Positions 44,768-55,815 are shown, counted from the first letter of the stretch. The stretch is 64,000 nucleotides of DNA from an uncultured Bacteroidales bacterium (GCA_947179325.1 CAMXAU010000004.1:84385-148384); one strand, 5' to 3'. The notes: a model not told the origin generated them from the letters alone. Program-made: numbers and translations.

Positions 44768-45373
44768 TCAATAGTTTTCAGGCATTATGAAGCGCGAGAG
44801 GTTGCAGCCTATAAAATTGCCAACAACGATGCTTACATAAAGCGGTATCACTGTGCATACATTGCTGCAGAGGAGATCCACCGGTGCTGCAAGATAATAG
44901 AAGGCATCTGCAATGCAGTGTGTAAAGCCGCACATGATGAACAGAGGGACACCGAAGAGCAACGGCAGGAATTTGCCTTCACGTGCAAATTTGACGGAAG
45001 CCGTCATTACGAACCCGCAGCCTATGCCAAGGGCGCCGCAAGGCAGAATCCCCCTGGACATCCTTGCCTGGAGGATATTCCCTGCTGCTTCCACACATGC
45101 CGGCATTGCATAATGCACAAGCAAGGCTACAAGGCCGCAGCCGACTATGTTCCCGAGAATGACCTCAAGGAGCATAAGCCACTCCTTGCCGGACATGGCA
45201 TCGATAAAGCCGGCTGTCCCGGTATAGAGCTTATATTTGAAATGCACAACCGTCAGAAGCCCAAAGGCAAAGAGTACCGCACCGGCAAGCCCTCCGGCAC
45301 AAAGATACACGGCTCCCCCAAGGGAGATACAGATTCCGGCAAGTATGCCGCTACGAAACACATTCCAGAACAT
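44768..45373 (-). CDS. Formate/nitrite transporter (FNT)-family channel, short
   Basis: About 201 residues from ATG 45373. Six hydrophobic segments and the FNT duplication are recognisable (GILAGICISLGGAVYLCAGG; TAGFIDAMSG; GFTHCIADAFYYLAAP near the C-terminal His). It is shorter than usual FNT (about 260-280). A small monovalent anion is the family substrate. It is a single minus-strand gene; no promoter stands out upstream. Confidence 0.75.
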   Translation of the reverse strand: MFWNVFRSGILAGICISLGGAVYLCAGGLAGAVLFAFGLLTVVHFKYKLYTGTAGFIDAMSGKEWLMLLEVILGNIVGCGLVALLVHYAMPACVEAAGNILQARMSRGILPCGALGIGCGFVMTASVKFAREGKFLPLLFGVPLFIMCGFTHCIADAFYYLAAPVDLLCSNVCTVIPLYVSIVVGNFIGCNLSRFIMPENY

Positions 45374-45420
45374 AATCATATTTTTCCGCGAATATACGCC
45401 TTAATACATGAGGAGAGCCA

Positions 45421-47040
45421 CTATTCCCACTCTATAGTTGCAGGTGGTTTGGAGCTTATGTCATAGACGACGCGGTTCACCCCGCGCACCTTGTTAATTA
45501 TGTCGTTGCTCACCTTTGCCATGAAGTCGTACGGAAGATGAACCCAGTCGGCAGTCATGCCGTCAGTCGAGACTACAGCACGGAGGGCCACAGTCCTCTC
45601 ATATGTCCTCTCGTCACCCATTACCCCTACGCTCTGGACCGGGAGCAGCATAACTCCGGCCTGCCAGATTGCCTCATACAGGTTCCTGGCCTCAATGGAC
45701 GGGTCGGAGGCCGACCTCACGGATGTTGCGCCAGGCCCGGCAAGCGCCTCCACCGCCGCACGGTTTCCATCCAGGGAATATTCCCTGAGCCCGCGTATGA
45801 ATATATCGTCTGCCTCCCTAAGGATATTGAGCTTCTCTTCATCCACATCACCCAGGATCCTGATTGCAAGCGACGGACCCGGGAACGGGTGACGGTTTAT
45901 CAGCTCGTCCTTTATCCCGAGTGCGCGACCTACACGCCTGACCTCATCCTTGAAGAGGGCACGCAGCGGCTCCACAATCTTAAGGTTCATCTTCTCCGGC
46001 AGTCCCCCGACATTATGGTGGGACTTGATGACACAGGCAGTCCCGTTGACTGAGGCTGACTCGATTACATCCGGATATATGGTACCCTGGGCAAGCCAGC
46101 GGGCATTCTCGATAGTATGTGCATATCTGTCGAATGTCTCTATGAAAAGACGTCCGATTATCTTTCTCTTTTTCTCCGGCTCCGACACACCTGCAAGCTC
46201 AGCAAGGAATTCGGCTGAGGCATCAGCCCCGATGACATTAAGCCCCATGTCCTTATATGAAGCCATCACATCCTCGAACTCATTCTTCCTGAGGAGACCG
46301 TTGTTCACGAAGATACAGGTCAGCTGATGCCCAATGGCCCTGTTCAGGAGTACACCCGCGACAGTCGAGTCAACTCCGCCGCTCAATCCGAGGATGACCT
46401 TGTCCTCCCCTATCTTCGCACGAAGTTCCTCAATGGCTGTATCTATGAAGGATGCCGGAGTCCAGTCCCCGCTGCAGCCGCATATGCCCAGCACAAAATT
46501 GGCAAGCATCCTTGTACCCTCTTCCGTATGATATACTTCGGGATGGAACTGCACCGCATATGTGTCCTCACCTATAATATGGTATGCCGCATTCACCACA
46601 TCGTCAGTAGATGCAATGACCTCAGCCCCCTCCGGAAGCCGTGCGATCGTATCGCCATGCGACATCCAGACCTGGGTACGCGGGGAGATGCCGTCCATAA
46701 GTGCGGAAGAGCCTGCGACATTAAGCATCGCCCTGCCATATTCCCTGGCTATGGAAGCATTCACCTCGCCACCAAACCTATGGGCAAGATACTGTGCACC
46801 GTAGCAGATGCCGAGAAGAGGAAGTTTCCCCTTGATTCCCGCCAGGTCAACCTGCGGGGCATTCGCGTCACGCACCGAGCATGGGCTTCCGCTCAATATT
46901 ACTCCCTTGACACTGCTGTCAATCTCCGGTGCCTTGTTGTAAGGATAGATTTCGCAATAGACATTCAATTCACGCAAACGCCTTCCTATAAGCTGCGTAA
47001 CCTGAGACCCGAAATCAAGAATGATGATTTTTTCCGTCAT
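45421..47040 (-). CDS. guaA: GMP synthase (glutamine-hydrolysing)
   Basis: 539 residues from ATG 47040 ([13 protein letters not shown]); the upstream in-frame start is in promoter sequence. The class I glutamine amidotransferase domain has Cys79 ([13 protein letters not shown]) and [10 protein letters not shown]. The ATP-pyrophosphatase domain has [11 protein letters not shown], and the C-terminal dimerisation domain ends KPPATIEWE. It converts XMP to GMP. It is divergent from typA. Confidence 0.97.
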   Translation of the reverse strand: MTEKIIILDFGSQVTQLIGRRLRELNVYCEIYPYNKAPEIDSSVKGVILSGSPCSVRDANAPQVDLAGIKGKLPLLGICYGAQYLAHRFGGEVNASIAREYGRAMLNVAGSSALMDGISPRTQVWMSHGDTIARLPEGAEVIASTDDVVNAAYHIIGEDTYAVQFHPEVYHTEEGTRMLANFVLGICGCSGDWTPASFIDTAIEELRAKIGEDKVILGLSGGVDSTVAGVLLNRAIGHQLTCIFVNNGLLRKNEFEDVMASYKDMGLNVIGADASAEFLAELAGVSEPEKKRKIIGRLFIETFDRYAHTIENARWLAQGTIYPDVIESASVNGTACVIKSHHNVGGLPEKMNLKIVEPLRALFKDEVRRVGRALGIKDELINRHPFPGPSLAIRILGDVDEEKLNILREADDIFIRGLREYSLDGNRAAVEALAGPGATSVRSASDPSIEARNLYEAIWQAGVMLLPVQSVGVMGDERTYERTVALRAVVSTDGMTADWVHLPYDFMAKVSNDIINKVRGVNRVVYDISSKPPATIEWE

Positions 47041-47058
47041 GTCCGAAAATTTTGACGG

Positions 47059-47066
47059 CAAATATA
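47059..47066 (-). promoter_or_regulatory. -7 element for guaA
   Basis: The minus strand reads TATATTTG, 18 bases before the guaA ATG, so the leader would be short. Confidence 0.45.
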
Positions 47067-47109
47067 TCATATTTTTCAAGAAAATTAAAACAGCTTCTAA
47101 TATAATTAC

Positions 47110-47117
47110 TATTTTTG
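47110..47117 (+). promoter_or_regulatory. -7 element for typA
   Basis: TATTTTTG, 51 bases before ATG 47169. It is divergent from the guaA element with 43 bases between. Confidence 0.45.
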
Positions 47118-47168
47118 CAGCCCGATTTTGGGTTACTAAAGCCGAACGGCTGACTTAACATTTTGAAT

Positions 47169-48974
47169 ATGCAGGACATAAGGAACATCGCAATCATCGC
47201 GCACGTAGACCACGGAAAAACAACACTCGTGGACAGGATGATCTATCAGGCGAAGCAGGCAAGGGAGCAGGAAAAACTTGGAGAGCTCATCCTTGACAAC
47301 AACGACCTTGAAAGGGAAAGAGGCATAACAATTCTGGCCAAGAACGTATCTGTACCATACAAAGGTGTAAAAATCAACATTATAGACACTCCGGGCCATA
47401 GTGATTTCGGTGGCGAGGTAGAAAGGGTGCTCAACATGGCGGACGGTGTCCTGCTCCTCGTTGACGCCTTCGAGGGCTGCATGCCGCAGACACGTTTCGT
47501 GCTGCAGAAAGCCATCGAGATGGGAAAGAAGCCGATTGTCGTAATCAATAAGGTGGACAAGCAGAACTGCCGTCCTGACGAAGTGCAGGAAGAGGTATTC
47601 GACCTGATGTTCTCCCTCAATGCGACAGAGGACCAGCTGGACTTCCGCACAGTCTACGGAAGCGCAAAGCAGGGATGGATGTCCCTTGACTGGAAAAAGC
47701 CGGCAAATGACATAACCGCGCTCCTCGACACTATCCTTGAGGTCATACCTGCACCGGAAAACGTTGAAGGAACTCCACAGATGCTGATTTCATCGCTCGA
47801 ATATTCACCATACGTGGGCCGCGTTGCAATCGGAAGGGTTACACGCGGTGAGCTTACTTCCGGCATGAACATAAGCCTCTGCAAGAGATATGACATCGTG
47901 CAGAAGCAGAGGATAAAGGAGCTGATGGTGTTCGACGGTCTCGGCAAGACCAAGGTTGACAAGGTACAGTGCGGTGACCTCTGCGCTGTTGTCGGCCTGG
48001 AGGGCTTTGAGATCGGTGACACTGTCGCAGACTTCGAGAATCCGGAGGCACTCCCGCCAATCTCTGTCGACGAGCCGACAATGAGCATGCTCTTCACTAT
48101 CAACAACTCGCCGTTCTTCGGACGCGAGGGCAAGTTCGTGACCTCACGCCACCTCAAGGAGCGCCTGGAGAAGGAGCTGGAGAAAAACCTTGCGCTCAGG
48201 GTAAAGCCAGGAGCGAATGCTGACTCATTTATAGTATACGGACGTGGTGTCCTCCATCTTTCAGTCCTCATCGAGACAATGCGCCGCGAAGGATTCGAGC
48301 TTCAGGTAGGACAGCCCAAAGTCCTTGACAAGACAATCAACGGGGAACGCTGCGAGCCTATCGAGAACCTTACCATTGAAGTACCTGAGGAATTCGTAGG
48401 AAAGGCTATAGAGATATCCACACGCCGCAAAGGTGCACTGATCCACATGGACACAAAGGGAGACAGGACACATCTCGACTTTGACATCCCGGCGCGAGGC
48501 CTCATGGGACTCCGCAGTAACCTGCTGACAGCGACACAGGGAGAGGCTGTCGTAGCACACAGGTTCAAGGGCTATGAACCATACAAGGGAGACATTGAGA
48601 GACGTACCAACGGCTCCCTCGTATCCCTTGAGACAGGCCCGGCCGTGGCATACTCGATGGACAAGCTCCAGGACAGGGGACGTTTCTTCGTAAACCCGGG
48701 AGATGACATCTATGCAGGACAGGTCGTGGGCGAGCATATACGCGAGAAAGACCTGAACATCAACATATGCAAGACAAAGAAGCTCACCAACATGCGTGCA
48801 TCAGGAAGCGACGACAAGGTGATGCTTCCGCCACCGATAGTATTCTCTCTTGAAGAGGCTCTTGAGTACATACAGGAGGACGAGCTTGTAGAGGTAACAC
48901 CTAAGTCCATGAGGATAAGAAAGATAATCCTCAGCGAGATTGAACGCAAAAGAAAAAGCGGGAACATAGAGTAA
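47169..48974 (+). CDS. typA: TypA/BipA ribosome-associated GTPase
   Basis: 601 residues from ATG 47169; an in-frame TTG two codons upstream is not needed. The G domain has IAHVDHGKTTLVD, RERGITI and VINKVDKQNCRP. Elongation-factor domains II, III and V follow, with the BipA-specific C-terminus (RASGSDDKVMLPPPIVFSLE). It helps assemble the large subunit under stress and cold. Terminator 49001-49048 follows. Confidence 0.96.
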   Translation: MQDIRNIAIIAHVDHGKTTLVDRMIYQAKQAREQEKLGELILDNNDLERERGITILAKNVSVPYKGVKINIIDTPGHSDFGGEVERVLNMADGVLLLVDAFEGCMPQTRFVLQKAIEMGKKPIVVINKVDKQNCRPDEVQEEVFDLMFSLNATEDQLDFRTVYGSAKQGWMSLDWKKPANDITALLDTILEVIPAPENVEGTPQMLISSLEYSPYVGRVAIGRVTRGELTSGMNISLCKRYDIVQKQRIKELMVFDGLGKTKVDKVQCGDLCAVVGLEGFEIGDTVADFENPEALPPISVDEPTMSMLFTINNSPFFGREGKFVTSRHLKERLEKELEKNLALRVKPGANADSFIVYGRGVLHLSVLIETMRREGFELQVGQPKVLDKTINGERCEPIENLTIEVPEEFVGKAIEISTRRKGALIHMDTKGDRTHLDFDIPARGLMGLRSNLLTATQGEAVVAHRFKGYEPYKGDIERRTNGSLVSLETGPAVAYSMDKLQDRGRFFVNPGDDIYAGQVVGEHIREKDLNINICKTKKLTNMRASGSDDKVMLPPPIVFSLEEALEYIQEDELVEVTPKSMRIRKIILSEIERKRKSGNIE

Positions 48975-49000
48975 TGCCATTCACAAGTGGCACTATATAT

Positions 49001-49048
49001 AAAAAATGAAGTTATTTTGACAAAAACAAAAAATAACTTCATTTTTTT
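49001..49048 (+). terminator. Terminator after typA
   Basis: AAAAAATGAAGTTATTTT (49001-49018) pairs perfectly with AAAATAACTTCATTTTTT (49030-49047), 18 bp, with an 11-base loop. Confidence 0.85.
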
Positions 49049-49059
49049 ATTTCAAGTGA

Positions 49060-49089
49060 TTGAATATTAAAAAATAATCCGCATATTTG
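49060..49089 (+). promoter_or_regulatory. Probable promoter of the susC-susD locus
   Basis: TTG at 49060-49062, 19 bases, then CATATTTG at 49082-49089 (one mismatch to TAnnTTTG). The leader to the susC ATG would be about 270 bases. Confidence 0.5.
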
Positions 49090-49363
49090 CGCCGTCAAAA
49101 AATGACTGTGACCACATTAAGACTATAATAACACGTTTTTTACAGATGCGAGACAACATATACCTTAGGCTGGAATGATAATCTGGACACAACAGAGCAC
49201 TCCTGCTGTTATATTTAGCCACATATAGTACATGCCTGGCCGGCATATTTATCTTCGCACATCCCCAAAAGTTGTCTTAGAGCTAATGATTTTTCCGGCA
49301 GTATTTTCTATATTCTGCCAGATATTCCCTCATAACTAACCAATTAATAAAAACATCCATATC

Positions 49364-52300
49364 ATGGAGTTAATCTACCCTAAATGTCGGTATATCCTCG
49401 GATTTACCCTATGCTTATGTCTACTCCTGCTGTCTGCAGCAAGTGCCCGTGGACAAGATAAGATTACAGTGACCGGAAACGTGTCTGATGAAAATGACAT
49501 ACCGATTGCTGGAGCCAATATTTCGGTGAAGAACACTGTCAACGGAACCTTCACGGACTACGACGGAAACTACAGCATCGTCATTGACGGTCCAGGAGGT
49601 GTTCTCGTGTTTTCATTCCTGGGATACGAGACTGTCGAGGTTGCAATCGGCGACCGCAAGAATATTGATGTAAAGCTTCTCCCGGATGCAAACGTCCTTG
49701 ACGAAGTTGTGGCAATCGGCTATGGTACGCAGAAGAAGGCCTCAGTCATCGGTGCAATCTCAAGCATTGACGTCGAGAACCTCAAGATGCCGTCCTCACA
49801 ATTGTCCAGCAACCTTGCAGGACAGCTCGCCGGTGTCATCTCCATGTCACGCTCCGGAGAGCCTGGAAAGAACAGTGCAGCAGATTTCTATATAAGGGGT
49901 GTATCCTCATTCCAGGGAACTGTGACGCCTCTCGTCCTTGTAGACGGCATTGAACGTGACCTTGACCTTGTGGACACGGATGACATCGAGTCATTCTCCA
50001 TACTAAAGGACGCGTCTGCATCAGCAGTGTATGGAGTTCGCGGTGCCAACGGTGTCATCATCATCACCACTAAGAAAGGAAATGTGGGACGTCCTGAAAT
50101 CAAGGTGCGCGCCGAGGCCGGTATGACATCACCTACAGTAATGCCGAAGTTCGTGAACTCAGAGCAATGGGCACTGATGTACAACGAGGCTACCGGCACA
50201 CAGAGATACTCCGTATCAGACATTGAGATGTACCGCAACGGGACAGACCCTGACCTCTATCCAAATGTAGACTGGATCAACACACTCTACCGCAACATGG
50301 CCGCAAACCAGCGTGTCAATGTGTCCGTGACAGGTGGTGGAGAAGTTGCACGCTACTACATATCAGGAAGTTTCTACAACGAGTCCTCCATATTCCGCAA
50401 TGCCGGAAACATATATGACTACGATTCTTCCATCAACTACAACAAATTCAATTTCCGTGCGAATGTAGATGTCAACCTGACCAGGACCACAGTCCTGAAT
50501 GTCAACCTGGCCAACATCTATGAGAAAAGCTTCGCACCGGGAAGTTCAACCGGCAACATCTGGTCATATGCATTCTCCACATCTCCGAATGCATTCCCGA
50601 GCCAGTACACTGACGGAACAGTCTCTGCACCGAGCCAGGCTACAGGATACAACCCATGGAACCTGCTTGTACACTCAGGATATTCAGAGCAGTTCTGGAA
50701 CTCGGCCCAGTCGCTGATCGGGCTTACCCAGGACTTCGAGATGATAACCAAAGGCCTCACAGCCAGCATCAAGTTCTCATGGGACGCATGGAACACACAG
50801 CTGCAGAGCAGGACAAAGGAGCCTCAGCAGTACCATGCCACCGGGAGGGATGAATTCGGTGACCTCATTTTCGGTTCTCCGATCTACTCTGGAAGCGAGA
50901 CACTTACATTGAGCCAGTCAGGAGCCAGCAGCATCACGACCTACCTTGAGGGCAGCATAAACTACAACAGGGTCTTCGCAAACGACCACCGTGTGGGTGC
51001 ACTTTTCCTCTACAACCACAAGATCACCAGGAGGACATTCAGCAACAACGCCGGCCTGCTGAACGTAGACGCGACAACATCTCTGCCATATAAGAACCAG
51101 GGTATCGCAGCCCGCGTCACTTATGCATTCCGCGACAAATACCTTTTTGAATTCAACATGGGATACAACGGATCTGAGAACTTCGCCCCTGGACACCGTT
51201 TCGGATTCTTCCCGGCCGTGTCCGTAGGATACAGGATCTCAGAGGAGAAATTCTGGTCTCCGCTCAAGAATGTATTCAACGACTTCAAGTTCAAGGCCTC
51301 ATACGGTAAAGTCGGAAATGACCAGCTCGGCAGCAACGACCGCTGGCTCTACCTGTCGACAATCATTACTTCAGGAAATTCCTTCGTTATGGGAGAATCC
51401 GGAGGAAACGGAGGCACAGGAATAGCAATGGGCCGTCCGGAGAACCTCAACTTCTCATGGGAGGAAGAGACAAAGCTCAATGCAGGTATAGAATTCACGC
51501 TGTTCAACCAGCTGCGCTTCCAGGGAGACTACTTCCGTTCACACCGTACTGGCATCCTCATGACACGTGGAGGACTTCCCGGCATAGCCGGATTCCAGAA
51601 CTCGGCAAAACTGCCATATGTGAACATCGGAGAGACACAGAACCAGGGTGTCGACATGTCGCTTGAATGGGACAGGAGGTTCGGCGAGTGGTATGTCACT
51701 GCAAGAGGCAACTTCACATACAACAGGAACAAGCTTCTCAACAATGACGAGCCAGACTGGGCATACAAATACCAGAACCGCATAGGAAAACCATACGGCG
51801 TCGGCGGTGCCCAGCCATGGGGATACCTTGCACTGGGACTCTTTGAGAGCCAGGATGAAATCGACAACAGCCCGACACAGACATTCGGTGAATACAGGGT
51901 CGGGGACATAAAGTACGCTGACATCAACGGTGACGGACGCGTAGACTCACAGGACCAGATCTATCTCGGATACACCGACCTGCCAGAGATCACATACGGC
52001 TTCGGTGCCACTGTGCAGTGGAAAGGCATTGACCTGAATGTCTTCTTCCAGGGAATATCGCATGTAAACTTCTTCCTTTCAGGCTCTTCAATCCGCTCTC
52101 CATTCTCATCTTCAAACATGGAGCGTTCTGCAATCCAGTACGATGTATGGGAGAAAGGATGGCGTGTAGACCGCACTGATTCCGAGAACGCCGCGGCTGT
52201 CTACCCAAGGCTGAGCTACGGAACAGAAACAGGAGCGACCAACAACCAGCAGACCTCTTCATGGTGGATGCGTAACGGGGCATTCCTGCGTCTGAAAAAC

Positions 52301-52498
52301 ATCGAGCTGGGATATACTCTGCCAAAGAAATGGATGACACGCACAGGATTCATGAAGTCTATGCGTTTCTATGTCTCCGCAAACAACCTGTGCACTTTCA
52401 GCGAATTCAAGCTGTGGGATCCGGAAATGGGAGGAGGAGACGGCGGCAGCTATCCGCCTAACCGCATAATCTCAATCGGTCTGAACGCTAACTTCTAA
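49364..52498 (+). CDS. SusC/RagA-type TonB-linked outer-membrane transporter
   Basis: 1044 residues. A signal peptide (about 1-31) is followed by a carboxypeptidase-regulatory-like domain (about 34-110; GNVSDENDIPIAGANISVKN). The TonB box region VLDEVVAIGYGTQ is near residue 113, the plug domain is about 115-230, and a beta barrel follows. No N-terminal STN signalling domain is present, so it is not wired to an anti-sigma factor. It imports a glycan fragment or peptide together with SusD. ExbB/ExbD and TonB-like genes at 17.9-24.3 kb could energise it. Confidence 0.96.
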   Translation: MELIYPKCRYILGFTLCLCLLLLSAASARGQDKITVTGNVSDENDIPIAGANISVKNTVNGTFTDYDGNYSIVIDGPGGVLVFSFLGYETVEVAIGDRKNIDVKLLPDANVLDEVVAIGYGTQKKASVIGAISSIDVENLKMPSSQLSSNLAGQLAGVISMSRSGEPGKNSAADFYIRGVSSFQGTVTPLVLVDGIERDLDLVDTDDIESFSILKDASASAVYGVRGANGVIIITTKKGNVGRPEIKVRAEAGMTSPTVMPKFVNSEQWALMYNEATGTQRYSVSDIEMYRNGTDPDLYPNVDWINTLYRNMAANQRVNVSVTGGGEVARYYISGSFYNESSIFRNAGNIYDYDSSINYNKFNFRANVDVNLTRTTVLNVNLANIYEKSFAPGSSTGNIWSYAFSTSPNAFPSQYTDGTVSAPSQATGYNPWNLLVHSGYSEQFWNSAQSLIGLTQDFEMITKGLTASIKFSWDAWNTQLQSRTKEPQQYHATGRDEFGDLIFGSPIYSGSETLTLSQSGASSITTYLEGSINYNRVFANDHRVGALFLYNHKITRRTFSNNAGLLNVDATTSLPYKNQGIAARVTYAFRDKYLFEFNMGYNGSENFAPGHRFGFFPAVSVGYRISEEKFWSPLKNVFNDFKFKASYGKVGNDQLGSNDRWLYLSTIITSGNSFVMGESGGNGGTGIAMGRPENLNFSWEEETKLNAGIEFTLFNQLRFQGDYFRSHRTGILMTRGGLPGIAGFQNSAKLPYVNIGETQNQGVDMSLEWDRRFGEWYVTARGNFTYNRNKLLNNDEPDWAYKYQNRIGKPYGVGGAQPWGYLALGLFESQDEIDNSPTQTFGEYRVGDIKYADINGDGRVDSQDQIYLGYTDLPEITYGFGATVQWKGIDLNVFFQGISHVNFFLSGSSIRSPFSSSNMERSAIQYDVWEKGWRVDRTDSENAAAVYPRLSYGTETGATNNQQTSSWWMRNGAFLRLKNIELGYTLPKKWMTRTGFMKSMRFYVSANNLCTFSEFKLWDPEMGGGDGGSYPPNRIISIGLNANF

Positions 52499-52509
52499 AA
52501 AAATCCAAC

Positions 52510-54393
52510 ATGAAAAAATATAGTTTGAAAAGCCTGTTCCTGCTGCTTATGATCAGCTGCCTGTCTACTGCGTGTGACAGTTTCCTTGACCGCCAGGAGG
52601 ACGAGACCATGACTTTCGAGAAAATCTGGCAGCAGAGGTCCACTACCATGCAGTACTTCTTCCAGGTAATGGGGTATCTGCCAAATGACTCCCAGCATTT
52701 CTACTACAAGCCCTATTGCGGCGCTTCATGCGAAGGGACATGCACATGGAACTGGAGTTCCTACACCTTGATCAACAATGGCGCATGGAATGCATCCAAT
52801 ATGCCCCATGACCATTTCAACACATACTACGAGGCCATACGCGACTGCAACATATTCCTGCAGAATGTCATGTCCTGCAGCGACCCACAGGCACTGGAGT
52901 CAGACCTGACCCTGTGGTACAACTGCGCACGCTGGGCACGCGCATATTATTACTTCCTGCTTATGCGTGACTTCGGTCCGGTCTTCATTATAGGAGACGA
53001 GCTTATGGACTTCTCGGCCTCTGCGGAAGAGCTGGCGCGCCCTCGCAACACATGGGAGGAATGCGTAGACTATGTGGTTTCCGAGATGGAATATTGCGCA
53101 TCGCGTCTCCCGGATTCCCACAACGCTACATATATGGGATGCCCGACAAGCGGAACTGCACTTGCTGTGATCTCACGTCTGAAGCTGTACTCCGCACGTG
53201 ACCTGTTCAACGGCAACACGACCTACCGCACTGTCAGGAATCCGGACGGCACACAGCTTTTCCCTCAGGAATTCGATGCCCAGAAGTGGGTTGAGTCAGC
53301 ACAGGCTGCCTATGCAATCATTTCAACTGGAAGATATCAGCTGTACAGGGACAATTCCGTAGACAACGGGGAGAACCCATATGCAAACTATTACGGAATC
53401 ACACAGAAGACCTGGAACGAAGAGATCATCTATGCAGGCGGAGGATACCAGAACAGGTTCACACTTGGTGTGCACACATCTCCAAACACAGGATTCGGAG
53501 GAATCAACTATGGAGGCTGGGGCCCTACACAGCAGCAGGTCGATGCCTACGCCATGTCAAACGGACGCTACCCTATCACCGGGTATGAGTCAAACGGCAA
53601 CCCTGTCATCGATGCTGTTTCTGGCTACAGCACTGACGAGTTCACAAAAGAGGTATTCAGCAATCCTTTCATTGCATACCTCAACCTCGGAGTTCCGTCA
53701 ACCGGCTCATGGCTGAAGATGTACAAGGACAGGGAGCCACGCTTCTACGTCAGCGTATTCTATGCAGACAGCCCATGGATAGCCAGCAGCAGCGTCTATG
53801 CAAATGTTTCATTCTGCAATGGAGCTAACGGCCACCTGTCACACGACTATCCTAAGTCTGGATACATGGTGAACCGCTTCTTCGACCACACCCTCAACTC
53901 CACAGCCGGCTCCTGGGGCAATGTGACATTCCCGTCAATGCGTCTTGGAGAGATATACCTGAACTATATAGAATCTGTGCTGGAATGCGAGAGGAACGGC
54001 GTGTCCGGAGAAGGCATTGACCATTCACTGGCGATACAGTACTGGGACGAGCTTCGCGAACGCTCCGGAATGGCCTCTATCACGGAATCATATTCAGGTG
54101 CTTCCACAGATGAGCTGATTGAGCTTGTGCGCAAGGAGCGTCAGATAGAGCTGGCATTCGAGGATCACCATTACTTTGACACACGTACATGGAAGATCGC
54201 AGAGAAGACAGACAACGGACCTATGTATGGAATGAACACATCTGCTGCGGCTTCCGGTGCAAACACGGCAAACGAATTCTGGCAGCGTACTGTTTTCGAG
54301 ACACGTATATTCAAGTCCAACCACTATCTGTTCCCGTTCCCGCAGAGAGAACTCGACCGTAACAAACAGCTCACACAGAACTATGGCTGGTAA
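52510..54393 (+). CDS. SusD/RagB-family surface glycan-binding lipoprotein
   Basis: 627 residues. The lipobox ends in Cys22 (STACDSFLDRQED), with the SusD opening SFLD. TPR-like helices follow, and the C-terminal RagB/SusD domain has VRKERQIELAFEDHHYFDTRTW and ends FPFPQRELDRNKQLTQNYGW. It forms the lid of the SusC pore at the cell surface. It starts 11 bases after susC. Confidence 0.95.
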   Translation: MKKYSLKSLFLLLMISCLSTACDSFLDRQEDETMTFEKIWQQRSTTMQYFFQVMGYLPNDSQHFYYKPYCGASCEGTCTWNWSSYTLINNGAWNASNMPHDHFNTYYEAIRDCNIFLQNVMSCSDPQALESDLTLWYNCARWARAYYYFLLMRDFGPVFIIGDELMDFSASAEELARPRNTWEECVDYVVSEMEYCASRLPDSHNATYMGCPTSGTALAVISRLKLYSARDLFNGNTTYRTVRNPDGTQLFPQEFDAQKWVESAQAAYAIISTGRYQLYRDNSVDNGENPYANYYGITQKTWNEEIIYAGGGYQNRFTLGVHTSPNTGFGGINYGGWGPTQQQVDAYAMSNGRYPITGYESNGNPVIDAVSGYSTDEFTKEVFSNPFIAYLNLGVPSTGSWLKMYKDREPRFYVSVFYADSPWIASSSVYANVSFCNGANGHLSHDYPKSGYMVNRFFDHTLNSTAGSWGNVTFPSMRLGEIYLNYIESVLECERNGVSGEGIDHSLAIQYWDELRERSGMASITESYSGASTDELIELVRKERQIELAFEDHHYFDTRTWKIAEKTDNGPMYGMNTSAAASGANTANEFWQRTVFETRIFKSNHYLFPFPQRELDRNKQLTQNYGW

Positions 54394-54417
54394 CATGCCT
54401 GAAATTCCAGAAAGAAT

Positions 54418-55815
54418 ATGAAAATGAAAAGATTGGCAACCATGTTGCTTTGCGGAGCATGTCTCTGCACACTTCCAGGCTGCGACGACAGCTGGAATGA
54501 ATATATGGAAGATTATCAGACACTGTTCTATTTCCGCAATGGAGGCGAGCAGTCTATAACCCTGTTCAAGATCGGTGAAGACACGGTCTATGACATTCCT
54601 GTCTGCAAAGGCGGAAGGGACATAGCAGGTACAGGCACCGTAAGGATCTCTGTAATGGAGCAGGCACAGATTGACATCTATAACATGTCAAATGAGACAA
54701 ACTATGTACAGCTGCCTTCCGACTACTATAGTTTCCTGACTGATACCGAGTTCACATTCTCGCCAGACGACAGCTACAAGGTAGCCAGTGTCCAGATGAA
54801 GACAGACGAGATCAGCGAACTTCAGCAGGCTGCATCAGGACAGACATATATCCTGGCCCTGCAGCTGTACTCAGACGGGACCGTAAGTCCTGGAATCAAC
54901 ACGATATTGATATGCCCGAGCATAGACATCGTGCTGGTTTCGCTTGCAACTTCCGGAATCGAGAGCTACGCCTACACTTCAGACAGCCCTACAGAGAATG
55001 TGTACAGCAATTCAGTAAGCATCAACACCGACAACAGGTGGGATTTCTCATGCGGGCTTGAGGTATGTGAAGAATCATGGCTTGAGGCATACAATGAAGA
55101 GAACATGACTTCATATGTGATGCTCCCTGAAGGTTCGTACAGCATCCCTCAGTCTGTTGACTTCAAATCCGGAAGCCGTTCCTCTGCATTCAATGTCACA
55201 GTCAACAGGTCATCAATGAGCCTGCTTACCGAATATGTCCTGCCTATACGCCTTGCAGAGTGTACCAAGACACAGTTCGAGATCAATGAGGACCAGAGCA
55301 TCTACATGCTTAATGTACGCCTTGACCCTGACCAGATTGCACTTGACGAGTCAATGTTCTCCTCTCCTTATACAGAGAGTACATATGTCGACGGCGGCGG
55401 ACTTCCAGCCCTTTGTGACGGAACTGTGGACTACTGGCACGGAAACTATTCGAAGGTACTTGATGGAGACCCTGTATACGGTAACTATATTGACATAGCA
55501 CTGAATGAAGAACTTTCCGACATAGTCCTCAAATACCAGGTACGCTCAACCAACGGCAACTTCGCGCCTGTGCACATTGTCATAGGTGTCAGCGTGGACG
55601 GGGAGAACTGGACTGCAATAGGAGAGGTGTCCGACGGCCTGTCAAGGGTAGCCGGCGACTGGAACACATTGCCTCCTTTCCATTCAGACACTGCGTTCAA
55701 ATACATACGCTTCGGATGTGCCGAGAGTGCTGCAGGAGTCCTCACCGGCTCATGCAACGGAATCAGCTTCGCACTGAGCGAACTTGAACTGTACGGTGCA
55801 AACCTGCTCAATTAA
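54418..55815 (+). CDS. Surface lipoprotein: two DUF1735-type domains plus discoidin-like C-terminus
   Basis: 465 residues. Lipobox Cys22 (TLPGCDDSWNEY). Residues about 36-175 and 180-300 are two DUF1735-like beta domains (IPVCKGGRDIAGTGTVRISV and ASGIESYAY-like starts). Residues about 315-465 resemble an F5/8 type C (discoidin-like) module: YVDGGGLPALCDGTVDYWHG and VHIVIGVSVDGENWTAIGE. Such proteins act as surface glycan-binding partners of SusD. It follows susD by 24 bases. Confidence 0.78.
   Translation: MKMKRLATMLLCGACLCTLPGCDDSWNEYMEDYQTLFYFRNGGEQSITLFKIGEDTVYDIPVCKGGRDIAGTGTVRISVMEQAQIDIYNMSNETNYVQLPSDYYSFLTDTEFTFSPDDSYKVASVQMKTDEISELQQAASGQTYILALQLYSDGTVSPGINTILICPSIDIVLVSLATSGIESYAYTSDSPTENVYSNSVSINTDNRWDFSCGLEVCEESWLEAYNEENMTSYVMLPEGSYSIPQSVDFKSGSRSSAFNVTVNRSSMSLLTEYVLPIRLAECTKTQFEINEDQSIYMLNVRLDPDQIALDESMFSSPYTESTYVDGGGLPALCDGTVDYWHGNYSKVLDGDPVYGNYIDIALNEELSDIVLKYQVRSTNGNFAPVHIVIGVSVDGENWTAIGEVSDGLSRVAGDWNTLPPFHSDTAFKYIRFGCAESAAGVLTGSCNGISFALSELELYGANLLN

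Larger units (their letters stand above)
48975..49363. other. Intergenic region with typA terminator, PUL promoter and long leader
   Basis: 389 bases without a convincing gene. It contains the typA terminator, a promoter at 49060-49089 and about 265 bases of leader before susC. A short hairpin (GGCAG with CTGCC, about 49300-49320) lies near the start codon. Confidence 0.6.
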
